A DNA stretch of 64,000 nt from Brevibacillus laterosporus. GTDB lineage: Bacteria > Bacillota > Bacilli > Brevibacillales > Brevibacillaceae. Shown piece after piece: positions 26,157 to 35,608 of the stretch. Each line of letters opens with the position of its first letter. Within the stretch, counting starts at the first letter, position 1. The DNA lies in NCBI RefSeq assembly GCF_030489605.1, contig NZ_JAUKFY010000004.1, positions 1 through 64,000 of the forward strand, given 5' to 3'. Below the pieces are notes generated by a model. That model saw only the letters and a program-made list of their open reading frames with translations. It searched no databases and was not told the origin of the DNA. A program made the translations under genes and the position numbers.

Positions 26157-26897
26157 TTAATGCATATCAATATGCTTGGGAATTTGGCCTTCAGGAACCT
26201 TGCCGTCCATACTTAAATAGTAATGACTAATTGGGTTTAATTGATTATCCAATTCATATACAAGCGGAATACCAGTCGGGATGTTTAAACTTACAATACC
26301 GTCCGCCGATATTTGATCTAAATATTGGATTAAGGCCCGAATTGTATTTCCATGAGCGGAAATAATGACCTTTTGGCCTTTTTTCAGTGTAGGGGCAATT
26401 TCCGTATTCCAATAGGCTAAAACCCGTTTTTCGGTATCCTCAAGATTTTCAGTGAGAGGAAATTCCCCTTCTTTTAACGCTTTATATTTTGGATGTGAGG
26501 CTTCAAAGCGCTCATCATCCTTTGTCAGAGCAGGCGGACGTACATCGGTTGACCTTCTCCATAATTGAACCTGCTCTGCTCCATATTTTTGACTCGTTTC
26601 CGCCTTATTTAAGCCTTGAAGAGCCCCGTAGTGACGTTCATTTAACTGCCATGTTTTATGGACAGGAATCCACATGAGATCCATTTCATGTAAAACAATC
26701 CACAAGGTACGAATTGCCCTTTTTAAAACAGAGGTGTAGCCTACGTCAAACACATACCCATTTTTCTTCAGTATCATTCCTGCTTCTCTTGCTTCTTGAA
26801 GCCCATTCGCGGACAAATCCACATCTGTCCATCCTGTAAACCTATTTTCGAGATTCCATAGACTTTGCCCATGCCGAATAAGTACTAGTTTCATCAT
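26157..26897 (-). CDS. gpmA: 2,3-bisphosphoglycerate-dependent phosphoglycerate mutase
   Basis: Cofactor-dependent mutase of glycolysis, 246 residues. The phospho-His is in [18 protein letters not shown], with [14 protein letters not shown] and the second catalytic His in [14 protein letters not shown]. All key residues are present. The ATG at 26897 has AAGGGG eight bases upstream; the frame also opens with a TTG at 26915 that includes that site. It is 63 bases upstream of lacD and shares its direction, so the pair may be one transcript feeding triose phosphates into lower glycolysis. An accessory rather than the main mutase is likely. Confidence 0.93.
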   Translation of the reverse strand: MMKLVLIRHGQSLWNLENRFTGWTDVDLSANGLQEAREAGMILKKNGYVFDVGYTSVLKRAIRTLWIVLHEMDLMWIPVHKTWQLNERHYGALQGLNKAETSQKYGAEQVQLWRRSTDVRPPALTKDDERFEASHPKYKALKEGEFPLTENLEDTEKRVLAYWNTEIAPTLKKGQKVIISAHGNTIRALIQYLDQISADGIVSLNIPTGIPLVYELDNQLNPISHYYLSMDGKVPEGQIPKHIDMH

Positions 26898-27063
26898 TAC
26901 TGATTCCCCTTTCAACCCAAAAGGTCCATTAGTAAGCGATCAGCCTGTCAGGCATACATGAACGGTTCTTTTCCTTAACTTCAAGCAAGGCTATTCATAT
27001 GTAGTATAGCATTAAATTGGTATTTTATTTCCTGCATGGAAACGACCAAAACAATGCCAAAAA

Positions 27064-27110
27064 ATAAAAAAGGCAACTAGAACAATCGAATCCTTTGTTC
27101 CTAGCTGCCT
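27064..27110 (-). terminator. Terminator after the SnoaL-like gene
   Basis: AGGCAACTAGAACAA and TTTGTTCCTAGCTGCCT pair over about 14 bp, with the leftward transcript continuing into a T-rich tract. It lies about 45 bases past the stop. Confidence 0.8.
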
Positions 27111-27157
27111 CAAGTCCTTCACTTATGCTACGGCTGTTTTTTACGTTTGATGATTAC

Positions 27158-27562
27158 TTAAAAGGTCAAAGCCTGTTGCACAACATGACTATCAACGTAT
27201 TGTTTAAATTTGATAATTTTCCCCTCGTGAAGGTGATAAATGTGTACAAACTCTGCTTGAAACGCTTTTCCTGTTTCTTTATACGTTCCAGAATAAACCC
27301 CTTCAACGATAATGATATCCTTCTCGTTTACTTCATGATAAGTGTGTACGCTTGCCTTGAAATCGTCCCATTCCGTTGCCAAACGGCTAAATACATTTTG
27401 CATGACAGCCTCTGCTCCAATGTATGTTCCACCATATGGAAAGCCTGGTGCTTCAGTCCATTCTACGAAATCCGAAAGAGCTTCAAGCAAATGCTGAGCG
27501 TTAGAAGAAGATGGACCCTCGTATGTTCTGCGAATGATTTCCAAGTTAGTTGGTTGCCCCAT
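27158..27562 (-). CDS. SnoaL/NTF2-like protein
   Basis: A 134-residue single-domain protein of the NTF2-like superfamily: an N-terminal helix (NLEIIRRTYEG), WTEAPGFPYGGTYIG, and the closing strands GKAFQAEFVHIYHLHEGKIIKFKQYVD. Such proteins act as small isomerases, hydrolases or ligand binders; function here is unknown. It follows the FrnE-like gene by 45 bases and probably shares its promoter. Confidence 0.8.
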   Translation of the reverse strand: MGQPTNLEIIRRTYEGPSSSNAQHLLEALSDFVEWTEAPGFPYGGTYIGAEAVMQNVFSRLATEWDDFKASVHTYHEVNEKDIIIVEGVYSGTYKETGKAFQAEFVHIYHLHEGKIIKFKQYVDSHVVQQALTF

Positions 27563-27607
27563 ATTAGTATCCTCCAGATTCAGATAAGCTAGTCTGATGT
27601 CAATCTA

Positions 27608-28258
27608 TTAGCATTCCCCGTCCAGAGAGCATTGCAATCCATCAAACTCATTTGTCTTATTTTTATCTAGCTGCTTATCAATAATTTTTGCTAACGTTTC
27701 CTTGCTAGCTAATCCCTGTACCACTTCGTCACCTATCACGAGCGTTGGAACAGCCGTGATTTGGGCTTCTTCATAGGCATGCTTTAATAGCTTCTGATGC
27801 ACTTCTTTATATTTTCGTGTTACCAAGGCTTCCCTGCACTCATCCATATCAAGTCCAACTTCACCCGCTAGTTTTGTGAGTACATCAATATCTTCAATGT
27901 TTTGTTCTTCTTGGAAAAAGGCTGAAAACACTCTATGGTGATACTCATTGCCTTTTCCCTTTTCCTTCGCGTACTGATAGGCTTCAAATGCCAAGTGTGT
28001 ATATGGATGCGGTGAAACACGCGGCAAACGCATTTCAATTCCCAGTTTTTTAGCCGTCGGCAGAATAAATGAATCCCAGGAGCCTAGCTTGTCAGGCTCC
28101 TTCCATGGATCAATTTTTGAAGAAGGACTTGGACGCAATTCAAATGGCATCCATTCTACTTCTACATCCTTTTCCTTCACGATCTCATCTAAAGGACCTT
28201 TTCCTAAAAAACAAAATGGACATATAAAATCAGAATAAGCTTTAATTTTTATCGTCAT
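27608..28258 (-). CDS. DsbA-family (FrnE-like) thiol oxidoreductase
   Basis: A 216-residue thioredoxin-fold protein without a signal peptide, so cytoplasmic. The active site is CPFC near residue 14 (AYSDFICPFCFLGKG) and the cis-Pro loop is TAVPTLVIGDE. FrnE proteins take part in disulfide handling and oxidative stress tolerance, or act as 2-hydroxychromene isomerase-like enzymes. The gene has a near-perfect sigmaA promoter overlapped by a dyad symmetric element, so it is probably under redox or thiol-responsive repression. Confidence 0.88.
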   Translation of the reverse strand: MTIKIKAYSDFICPFCFLGKGPLDEIVKEKDVEVEWMPFELRPSPSSKIDPWKEPDKLGSWDSFILPTAKKLGIEMRLPRVSPHPYTHLAFEAYQYAKEKGKGNEYHHRVFSAFFQEEQNIEDIDVLTKLAGEVGLDMDECREALVTRKYKEVHQKLLKHAYEEAQITAVPTLVIGDEVVQGLASKETLAKIIDKQLDKNKTNEFDGLQCSLDGEC

Positions 28259-28398
28259 CGTTACATTACCTCATCTTTCCATTTATGATCCTATTGTCAT
28301 AACCATGCATGCTAGTTACATAAAAAGATTCAAGTATATACTATTCCACTGCTAGGAATTCACAGACAATGTGATACCGTGCTTCTGTCTCATCAATA

Positions 28399-28434
28399 TG
28401 TAACCATTATAGTTACAACTAAAGTTTAAGTCAA
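28399..28434 (-). promoter_or_regulatory. SigmaA promoter with overlapping dyad operator, FrnE gene
   Basis: On the minus strand TTGACT (28434-28429), exactly 17 bases, TATAAT (28411-28406). TGTAAC and GTTACA (28399-28404 and 28412-28417) form a perfect dyad with a seven-base centre that covers the -10. This layout is typical of repression by small winged-helix regulators of the HxlR/MarR type (inference). Confidence 0.75.
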
Positions 28435-28539
28435 CCATTTTATACGATCTATACTAGAATTGCTAATACGTTAAAAATTTATCCTTATTGAACCACGTTT
28501 CATAATCACCTCTCTCCTTGCCTTGCTCCTTATGAAAAA

Positions 28540-28570
28540 GAAGCCTTTTTTCCGTTACGAAAAAGGCTTC
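28540..28570 (-). terminator. Terminator of the acyl-CoA ligase gene
   Basis: GAAGCCTTTTT and AAAAAGGCTTC pair around a short loop, about 20 bases after the stop codon of the leftward gene. Confidence 0.7.
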
Positions 28571-28589
28571 CCAGCAAAGCTTATCAATG

Positions 28590-30170
28590 TTATTTTTCCA
28601 CTTCACTCAACGTCTGGTATTGTATGCGTAGGTCTCTTTTCAAAATTTTCCCGCTAGGATTGCGCGGTAGCTGATCCGTGACCACAATAAACTTAGGCAC
28701 TTTAAAGGAGGCGAGTCCCTTTTTACAAAATTGCAATAATTCTTTTGTTTCTATTTCTTCCCCTGCTTTCGGCACTACAATCGCTGTAACTGCTTCAATC
28801 CAATACGGATGCGGAATACCGATCACTGCCACCTCGGAAACCTTGGGGTGCTGATAAATCCATTCTTCAATTTCACGACTAGCTACGTTTTCACCTCCCG
28901 TTTTAATCATATCCTTCTTGCGATCTACCACTGTTATATAGCCCTCTTCATCCATGATTCCGAGGTCTCCGCTATGAAACCAGCCCCCTTGAAAAGCATT
29001 TCTCGTTTTATCCTCATCCTTAAAATAGCCAAGCATGATATGACTGCTCCGATGAACAATCTCGCCGATATGACCAATCGGCACTTCGTTACCTGAATCA
29101 TCAACAATTTTTGTTTCTACATGTAAGGCAGGCTTCCCAGCCGAGCCTGTTTTGCGAAGCTGATCATGCGGTTTTAATACGGTGGCTAGCGGAGCTACTT
29201 CTGTTTGTCCGTAAAAATTATACAGCTTGCATTGAGGTAAGCGCATACTAAGCTCTTTGATAATCTCTACAGGCATGACGGCAGCTCCGTAGTAGCATTT
29301 TTGTAAAGAAGATAAATTACGAGCTGTAAAATCCTCGGAACGCAATAAGGCGATCCAAACAGTAGGCGGACAGAAAAGCTGTGTTGCCCCGTATTGTTCT
29401 ACCGTCTCAAGCATCAGTGCAGGTGTAGCATGTTGTAAAATAATACCGCTTGCACCGACATATAAATGAGGGCCTAAGAAACAATGAAGCTGGGCGGAGT
29501 GGAATAACGGCAAAGCATGAACCAAAATATCCTGCTCCGTCATATCACCATCTAAGATTACACTCATGTATTGCGCTATCAAGTTTTTATGAGTAAGCAT
29601 CACGCCTTTTGGCTTGGACTCTGTACCACTTGTATACATGATGTGAGCGACGTCATCATCATCCAAGTCCACATCAGGCTCCTCTGTTGGCAAGTGAGCA
29701 ATCATCCTACGCAATGGCATCCATTCCCCAATAGGATCGGCAGGGCTTGATATGATGGCTCGCAGTCGCAGCTCACAGTTCGCAATCACATTCGCATTAT
29801 CTGCTACAGCTAGGAATTCTGGCGCAACAAAACAAGCCTGAATCTCTGCATGTCCCATGATATAGGCAACATCCTCTACATTCAGCATATAGTTGATCGG
29901 AACCATAATAACCCCCGCTTTAGCTAAAGCGAACGTAACAATTACAAAATCAAGTGAGTTACAGGATAGTACAGCAGCCCGATCACCTGTTTGCAGCCCC
30001 CGAGAGCAGATATATTGAGCTGTTTGGTTAATTAATGAATCGAGCTGCTGATAAGTAACCTCCTCCCTTTTAAAGCGCAAAGCTATTTTTTTCGGAAAAC
30101 GACGGCTGCTTCTTCTGATCATATCCCCTAATGTATTGCGGCGCGTTCGTTGAATTTCTCTCACTTCCAT
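28590..30170 (-). CDS. Acyl-CoA ligase / AMP-binding synthetase
   Basis: ANL superfamily enzyme of 526 residues that should activate a carboxylic acid to acyl-AMP and then acyl-CoA. Motifs: P-loop YTSGTESKPKGVMLTHKN (Glu where Thr is usual), LYNFYGQTE, HSGDLGIMDEEGYITVVDRKKD and the catalytic Lys in RNPSGKILKRDL. This is the fatty-acid-CoA ligase layout; chain length or substrate is not evident. It stands alone with its own terminator. A link to the peptide synthetase cluster 5 kb away is possible but there are germination genes between. Confidence 0.9.
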   Translation of the reverse strand: MEVREIQRTRRNTLGDMIRRSSRRFPKKIALRFKREEVTYQQLDSLINQTAQYICSRGLQTGDRAAVLSCNSLDFVIVTFALAKAGVIMVPINYMLNVEDVAYIMGHAEIQACFVAPEFLAVADNANVIANCELRLRAIISSPADPIGEWMPLRRMIAHLPTEEPDVDLDDDDVAHIMYTSGTESKPKGVMLTHKNLIAQYMSVILDGDMTEQDILVHALPLFHSAQLHCFLGPHLYVGASGIILQHATPALMLETVEQYGATQLFCPPTVWIALLRSEDFTARNLSSLQKCYYGAAVMPVEIIKELSMRLPQCKLYNFYGQTEVAPLATVLKPHDQLRKTGSAGKPALHVETKIVDDSGNEVPIGHIGEIVHRSSHIMLGYFKDEDKTRNAFQGGWFHSGDLGIMDEEGYITVVDRKKDMIKTGGENVASREIEEWIYQHPKVSEVAVIGIPHPYWIEAVTAIVVPKAGEEIETKELLQFCKKGLASFKVPKFIVVTDQLPRNPSGKILKRDLRIQYQTLSEVEK

Positions 30171-30315
30171 ACCTCCCCACTATTACTCTTTATTATATAT
30201 GGATTTGGTATGTTTTCAGAATGTTTCGTCATAAATAAAACCTTTTCTAGTTCATGCAGCAGTGACTGTCGCAGAGACTGCTCAGACGTTGAACAGTCTC
30301 CTTTATCCGATTTGG

Positions 30316-30837
30316 TTACCCCTGTTTTTTTCTGTCTGCTTCAGTTAACTGTCTCTGCAGCTCGTCCTTCTGTTCCTCTAAAAGCAGTTGGTTTGCCATT
30401 GGAAAAAGAACCATCTCTTCCTTCATAAAGTGATCGGATAAAACTACGTAGGCTTTTGCTACAGGATCGGCCGTCATAATAGCTGAGTTCTTGTCAATCG
30501 TTACACCTACCGTGCTCATTTTTTCTTTGAAATGTACTAAATGCTGCTTTGCTTCTCGGTGTTCCTCTTCCATGACTGCAATAGGTCCGTTCTCTCCACC
30601 CGTTAGCTTAAATATCATGGGGAAAAAAAAGGATTCTTCACGTTCGGCGTGCTTTTCTAGCATAAGCAAGAAACTGTCTACCTTTTCTTCTAATGAACGC
30701 AGACTTTGAACATAGCTTTTCTCATCACCTGTTTTCCCCATCGTAACGGCTTGCTCATACAATTCTTCCATTAATTGCCGGAGCGGACCATGCTCGTTCT
30801 TTAATTGTTCAAAAGCGGGTGATAATTCTTTATGCAT
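30316..30837 (-). CDS. Hemerythrin-like (HHE domain) protein
   Basis: A 173-residue four-helix-bundle protein of the HHE family. Likely iron ligands are the His in NEHGPLRQL, KHAEREESFFFP, EEHREAKQHL and SDHFMKEEMVLFP. Such proteins bind a di-iron centre and are linked to oxygen or nitric oxide sensing or iron-sulfur repair. AAGGAGG lies upstream of the ATG at 30837. A GAGACTG/CAGTCTC hairpin at 30274-30300 follows the stop but lacks a clear T run. Confidence 0.88.
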   Translation of the reverse strand: MHKELSPAFEQLKNEHGPLRQLMEELYEQAVTMGKTGDEKSYVQSLRSLEEKVDSFLLMLEKHAEREESFFFPMIFKLTGGENGPIAVMEEEHREAKQHLVHFKEKMSTVGVTIDKNSAIMTADPVAKAYVVLSDHFMKEEMVLFPMANQLLLEEQKDELQRQLTEADRKKQG

Positions 30838-30926
30838 GGTACTTTTCCTCCTTGTTTTCTCTGCTTCTAGTATACTTTGTTTTTGCTGTAAATTGTGAGA
30901 AGTTGTAACGTTTTTACCAAAATAAA

Positions 30927-30963
30927 ATAGGCACCTCCTTTTAGCCCCTCAAGAGATGCCTAT
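30927..30963 (-). terminator. Terminator after the 198-residue unknown gene
   Basis: ATAGGCA and TGCCTAT pair, with inner CTC/GAG contacts, and the leftward transcript continues into TTTATTTT. Confidence 0.65.
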
Positions 30964-30984
30964 ATCCTTTTGGATCTTTACCGT

Positions 30985-31581
30985 TTACCTTGTACTCTCT
31001 TCTCCCCGATGAATGAATTGCTGTTCAACCAATTCCTGGTGAAACCGTAAAAAGTGTAAATAAACACGAACAGCTTCATCAAATCGCTCCATACGGCTTT
31101 GTAATTGTTGATGTTCGCTCAGACCATAGAAGCGGCATTCGTGAACATGCATCACCCAGCGATCGAAGTCTCCCTTTCCAAACCAAATACGTTGATGAAA
31201 AAATTTTCGCATCATGTATAAAAATGATTCTTGGGAATAGTGATCTTGAAACTTGATTACTTGGTTCTCCCATTCATGCCGGACTTCCTCATGAAAAACG
31301 CTAAGAAACCATTTCATCGTACCTTCCACTAAAAGTCCGATATTCGTCCAAGCAAGCAATAAATCCCCAGGCTCTGTGCTCTGCATATTTAGCCAACGGT
31401 GCAGGCTTTTCGATAAACTAATCTGGCACAATAAGGTATCCGCCGTGACTAGGTGAGCAGTAGACAGTTGTTTCGATCGAGGAGGAATGCTCCAACTTGC
31501 ATGAATGCTAGTGTGTCGTTTAATTACTTCATCTACGACTTGTTCTAATGGCATATGCTCTACTTGTTCCCATGACACCAT
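30985..31581 (-). CDS. Unknown helical protein
   Basis: A 198-residue protein with GGGGGAGAA before the ATG at 31581 and its own terminator, so a real gene. It is rich in Trp, His and Glu and looks fully helical (for example EQVVDEVIKRHTSIHASW and DEAVRVYLHFLRFHQELVEQ). No signal peptide or clear membrane span, and no motif I recognise. It lies just downstream of the germinant receptor operon with a short gap. Confidence 0.65.
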   Translation of the reverse strand: MVSWEQVEHMPLEQVVDEVIKRHTSIHASWSIPPRSKQLSTAHLVTADTLLCQISLSKSLHRWLNMQSTEPGDLLLAWTNIGLLVEGTMKWFLSVFHEEVRHEWENQVIKFQDHYSQESFLYMMRKFFHQRIWFGKGDFDRWVMHVHECRFYGLSEHQQLQSRMERFDEAVRVYLHFLRFHQELVEQQFIHRGEESTR

Positions 31582-31662
31582 AACACGTTCTCCCCCTCAT
31601 CTGTTATAATACAGTTATTCTACTCGCTTTTCTCTGTTTTGTATAGCGTAACTATTGCCCTG

Positions 31663-32784
31663 TTATTCTTGAACTAAGCCGTTGAAAATTACCCTAATTT
31701 CCGGCTCAATCATAATAGTTATCCTTGCAAGTGCACTTCCCCAGTCCATCTGCATGTTTTTCCAATCCTGATAATAGTACGCTCTCATGTAATCTCCTAG
31801 TCCTAGAGGATCTACTTTGTGCTGCTGGATTTTTTTTATTACCTTCTCTGTTTCTTTTTTTACTGCTTTTTCAAGAAACTTCTCAATTGATTGCATGGTG
31901 TTCTGCTCAGGAAATAAATGTACGCTTTCATTCAGGATTGCATCCATTTTTAACTGGATTTTATAGTAAAATTGATTATCGTTTTTTACTAGTTCCACCT
32001 TGCGAGTCACACGCTCAAAGGTAGCGCTTATAATTTTACTCTCCGCTTTATTTTTTGTTTCCTTCAGAGGTAACGTCAGGGAAAACAAGCCTTTATGAAT
32101 GCGCTGAAGCATATGCATAATCGCAGTCTCCTGAAGAGAAAGCGTCGTTACAGCCTTTCCTTGCTGATTTAATAAAGCCGTCCCTTTTATCTTCAATTGA
32201 TTTTTTTCTTTACGAACAACTCCCATATAAGGTGTAATCGTCTTCTCCAATACCGTCCATTGAAAATCGAGTAACGTAGTACGCGAAATCAGGTTACGCA
32301 CTGCTGTCGAATCAATTAACTGACCAAGATATATGGGCAGACGGGGCTTGTTTTTTGCATCGAACATAATCACATCCTTTACCGGCCCATCCACCATTAA
32401 AACATTCGCATTACTAGCACTAGTCACATCCCGATACAAAACATCTAATAAGGGAAAGACATCATGTGATTCCAATAATTCCCTTCCAATCAAAACCTGC
32501 TGGAGTTTGGCAGTAGTTAACAATCCAATAGAGCTGGCATCAAAAAAATTACGCGCGTTACGAATACTATCTGCTCTGACTTCATGTGTTTCTACTTTAT
32601 TAGAAGCATCTTCATTAAAAATAGGGCTTACTGAATAGTAATAAAGATTGCTTCCTTTTTTATCCAAACCAAGTGTTAAATTAAACGTTGCATTCTCAAT
32701 ATTGATTCGTTGCGAGCATCCGCTCATTAAAAAAGAGAGCAGAGCGATCCACAGAAACATGTGAAGGTATTCCTTGTTAATCAT
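31663..32784 (-). CDS. Ger(x)C family spore germination lipoprotein
   Basis: C subunit of a GerA-type germinant receptor, 373 residues. A signal peptide ends in the lipobox LMSGC (about residues 19-23). Family segments include NIENATFNLTLGLDK and the C-terminal QQHKVDPLGLGDYMRAYYYQDW. It is anchored on the outer face of the spore inner membrane. The start overlaps the end of the B subunit gene by four bases. Third gene of an A-B-C operon. Confidence 0.92.
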   Translation of the reverse strand: MINKEYLHMFLWIALLSFLMSGCSQRINIENATFNLTLGLDKKGSNLYYYSVSPIFNEDASNKVETHEVRADSIRNARNFFDASSIGLLTTAKLQQVLIGRELLESHDVFPLLDVLYRDVTSASNANVLMVDGPVKDVIMFDAKNKPRLPIYLGQLIDSTAVRNLISRTTLLDFQWTVLEKTITPYMGVVRKEKNQLKIKGTALLNQQGKAVTTLSLQETAIMHMLQRIHKGLFSLTLPLKETKNKAESKIISATFERVTRKVELVKNDNQFYYKIQLKMDAILNESVHLFPEQNTMQSIEKFLEKAVKKETEKVIKKIQQHKVDPLGLGDYMRAYYYQDWKNMQMDWGSALARITIMIEPEIRVIFNGLVQE

Positions 32785-33884
32785 CTCTCTCGCCTCCTCT
32801 GTATGACCTTTTGAAATAGGACAAGATACAGTAAGAAGATTGGAGGGAACAAATAGCTCACGAAATAGCTGAGGGGCTGTGCTATCTCTAAAAAATGACG
32901 GATGTCTAAAAAGCTAGGCGAATAAAAAAGCGAAATGACTACAAGACCTCCTAAAAAAATCAGAAAGTGTTTCTTCTTCATCTCAGCATGGCATAGATTC
33001 TCTACGGTATAGACGGAAAAATAGCTGAGGGTAATCCATGATATCGAAAGAACAAACAAATAAAACGACAGAAAGATGACTTCAAAACGCTCTAAAAACG
33101 GAAACTCCACTACCTTTAATAAGGTAAGCGTGGGCCACATATAGTTAGCTACTTGTTCCTGTGAAAAAAAGAGAAAGCAGATGATGGTGACAAACAGCAA
33201 AACCAGCATTGAAATCGTATTGGCAATAAGAGCACCTGCTGTTGCTTTTGATTTATCCTTTAAGAAAGGATAGAAAAACATGATCATCTCAAAACCCCAA
33301 AAGAAGGTAATGGCTGGCATAACACCTTTTATCACCGGTTCTAGTCCTTCCCGCATGATAGGAAGCAGATAGAATGGATTAGCGTATTGTAAGGGAAAAA
33401 ACAACAGCAAAGGCATCCACATACTTATCAAAATGGCAAATTGAGCATAGCGAGCTATGTTCTTAAATCCATGAGAACACAGCATATAAATGGGGATAAC
33501 AAATAAGCTCATTAACCAAAAGCTCGAAATTCTCTGTAGAACCCATACCTGGGTTGAAAAAATAGACCCTGCTACTATTGCATAGGTAAACACGACGAGG
33601 TGGAGCGCTATCAAAAAATACATGATCCGGCCAACAATTGGACCACAATAGATATGTAAAGACTGGAATAGCGTAAGTTCGGGATTTCTGGCCATCATTT
33701 TGGTGATCATGATACTAGCTATACACACGATGATCCAACTCAACACAATAGATATCCAGCCATCTATTCCTACTTCACGAGCTAAATCTCGCGGAATATA
33801 TAAAATCCCCAAGCCTACCTGATTACCCGCAATTAAAAAAATATATTGATACAGCGTTATTTGATTATGCTTCACATCACCCAT
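32781..33884 (-). CDS. GerAB-type germinant receptor permease subunit
   Basis: B subunit of 367 residues, an APC-superfamily membrane protein with about ten hydrophobic segments, which in this family binds the germinant amino acid or sugar. It opens with ITLYQYIFLIAGNQVGLGIL and shows PFLKDKSKATAGALIAN in the middle. ATAGGTGATGG precedes the ATG at 33884, six bases after the A subunit stop. The ligand cannot be predicted. Confidence 0.92.
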   Translation of the reverse strand: MGDVKHNQITLYQYIFLIAGNQVGLGILYIPRDLAREVGIDGWISIVLSWIIVCIASIMITKMMARNPELTLFQSLHIYCGPIVGRIMYFLIALHLVVFTYAIVAGSIFSTQVWVLQRISSFWLMSLFVIPIYMLCSHGFKNIARYAQFAILISMWMPLLLFFPLQYANPFYLLPIMREGLEPVIKGVMPAITFFWGFEMIMFFYPFLKDKSKATAGALIANTISMLVLLFVTIICFLFFSQEQVANYMWPTLTLLKVVEFPFLERFEVIFLSFYLFVLSISWITLSYFSVYTVENLCHAEMKKKHFLIFLGGLVVISLFYSPSFLDIRHFLEIAQPLSYFVSYLFPPIFLLYLVLFQKVIQRRRER

Positions 33885-33890
33885 CTACCA

Positions 33891-35405
33891 TCACCTATCT
33901 GTTGGATCAGTAGCCTTTTTCTTCTTTTCTTGCAATGGAGTTGCACTATGAGGTCTGGTTGTCAAATATTTTGGCGCAGTAAGTACAACAGCATCTTTCC
34001 ATTCTTTCATTCGAACAGGAGCAAACGGCGAACCATACGGTGTTCCAATAGAGGTTAGCGTAATAAGATGGATAAACATGATCATTAAACCCATGATAAT
34101 TCCTACATAGCCAAAGAAATAAGCAAGCATCATCATCGGAAAGCGAAGTAAACGAATGGTAGATGACATATCGTAGTAAGGAATGATAAAGGAAGCAATT
34201 GCTGTAATGGATACCACAATTACCATGATGTTGCTTACAATACCAGCCTGAACTGCCGCCTGACCAATTACAATCCCACCTACAATACTAACCGTTTGGC
34301 CGATTGGTCCCGGCAGACGCAATCCCGCTTCCCTAAGCATCTCCAATGATAATTCCATTACTAAAGCCTCTAATACGGGCGGAAAAGGCACTTTTTCTCT
34401 TGATTCTCCAATGGATAATAACAGCTTTAAGGGAATGACTTCAAAGTGAAACGAAATTGTCGCCACATAAAAAGCCGGAAGCACAAGGGAAATCATAAAA
34501 GCGATATAGCGTATCACCCGCACAAACGAAGCTAACAGCCAATTGACATTATAATCATCCTTCGTTTGCAAAAAACCAACCAGATCCATTGGTGCAATAA
34601 GTACTCCTGGGGAGCGATCCATGATAACAGCGACTCGCCCTTTTAAAATTTGCATTGCTGTAGTATCAGGACGTTCTGTCACCAAAAACTGCGGAAATAC
34701 TGTGAATGTATTCTTCGAGATTAATTGCTGCAATTCACCGATATTTATAATGACATCCAGACTGAGTTCTTGAATGCGCCGCTCCAATTCCTCGATGACC
34801 TTTGGATTAGCCACATCCTCCAAATAGGCCATGGTAATAGTGACTTTTCCCCGCTCTCCAATTTTTAGCTGCCGAAGCTTTAAATCTGGGCTAGGTATGT
34901 ACCTGCGTAGTAAACCAAGGTTTTTCGAAGCATTCTCTACGAAGCCATCATGCGCACCTTTGATTGTTGGCTCAAGATACGGCTCTTCCATAGAACGATC
35001 GGGATATGAAATTGTATTGACCTGATAAGCTGTAGCATGGTGATGAAACAGTAAGATGCTTTTACCTATTAATAAGCTTTGCACAATCTCCTCTAGCGAG
35101 CGTGTTGGCTTCATCTTACAGCTTATTAAGGAAGAATCCTCAATTTGTGTAAGTGACGTCATGTCTTTTAACATAGGAGTAAGTACATCTTCATAGATTA
35201 ATTTTTTATCAGAAAGCTCCTCCATATATAAAATGGCTGCTTCTTCGCCTTGATTCCACGAAAAGCGTTGTACGGTTAGATCTGGCATCTGATCAAGCTT
35301 CGACAGTATTTGATTTATATTCTCTTCCAGTGATGTAGTAATAGTAGAATCAGCTTGCACGTGTCCTTTTCTCATGCTTCGTTTAAAAAATGAATGTTTG
35401 GGCAT
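33891..35405 (-). CDS. GerAA-type germinant receptor subunit
   Basis: A subunit, 504 residues: a hydrophilic N-terminal domain of about 280 residues, then membrane segments and a short cytoplasmic tail. Family motifs are seen in GRVAVIMDRSPGVLIAPMDL and KVPFPPVLEALVMELSLEMLREAG, then PGPIGQTVSIVGGIVIG. The ATG at 35405 has AGAGGTGATTGC upstream; an in-frame ATG at 35456 lacks a site. It heads an A-B-C operon that would be expressed late in the forespore. Confidence 0.94.
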   Translation of the reverse strand: MPKHSFFKRSMRKGHVQADSTITTSLEENINQILSKLDQMPDLTVQRFSWNQGEEAAILYMEELSDKKLIYEDVLTPMLKDMTSLTQIEDSSLISCKMKPTRSLEEIVQSLLIGKSILLFHHHATAYQVNTISYPDRSMEEPYLEPTIKGAHDGFVENASKNLGLLRRYIPSPDLKLRQLKIGERGKVTITMAYLEDVANPKVIEELERRIQELSLDVIINIGELQQLISKNTFTVFPQFLVTERPDTTAMQILKGRVAVIMDRSPGVLIAPMDLVGFLQTKDDYNVNWLLASFVRVIRYIAFMISLVLPAFYVATISFHFEVIPLKLLLSIGESREKVPFPPVLEALVMELSLEMLREAGLRLPGPIGQTVSIVGGIVIGQAAVQAGIVSNIMVIVVSITAIASFIIPYYDMSSTIRLLRFPMMMLAYFFGYVGIIMGLMIMFIHLITLTSIGTPYGSPFAPVRMKEWKDAVVLTAPKYLTTRPHSATPLQEKKKKATDPTDR

Positions 35406-35548
35406 GCAATCACCTCTACATGTCCTTAGACTGTATGTTAAGTATGCGGTGTTCATGGATGATTATGCACATAATAGAAAAAATTGGATACTTCTTTTTA
35501 AAAATGCAAAGACCTCTTTCTGCTAACTCGGTCCACTTCGAAAATGAA

Positions 35549-35600
35549 AAAAACAATGTAGAAGCAGGAAAAGATTCCCTTGCTGCTACACTGTTTTTAA
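35549..35600 (-). terminator. Terminator of the NRPS/PKS operon
   Basis: Arms around AAAAACA..TGTAG..GCAGG and CCTTGCTGCTACA..TGTTTTT pair, eight or more bases past the stop of NRPS-3, with a T run on the leftward strand. It marks the left end of the biosynthetic operon. Confidence 0.8.
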
Positions 35601-35608
35601 AGGTTGCA

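Noticed and set aside
27095-27592. A 165-codon plus-strand ORF over the SnoaL-like gene
   Set aside because: It is antisense to a recognisable NTF2-like gene with good signals and shows no family features.
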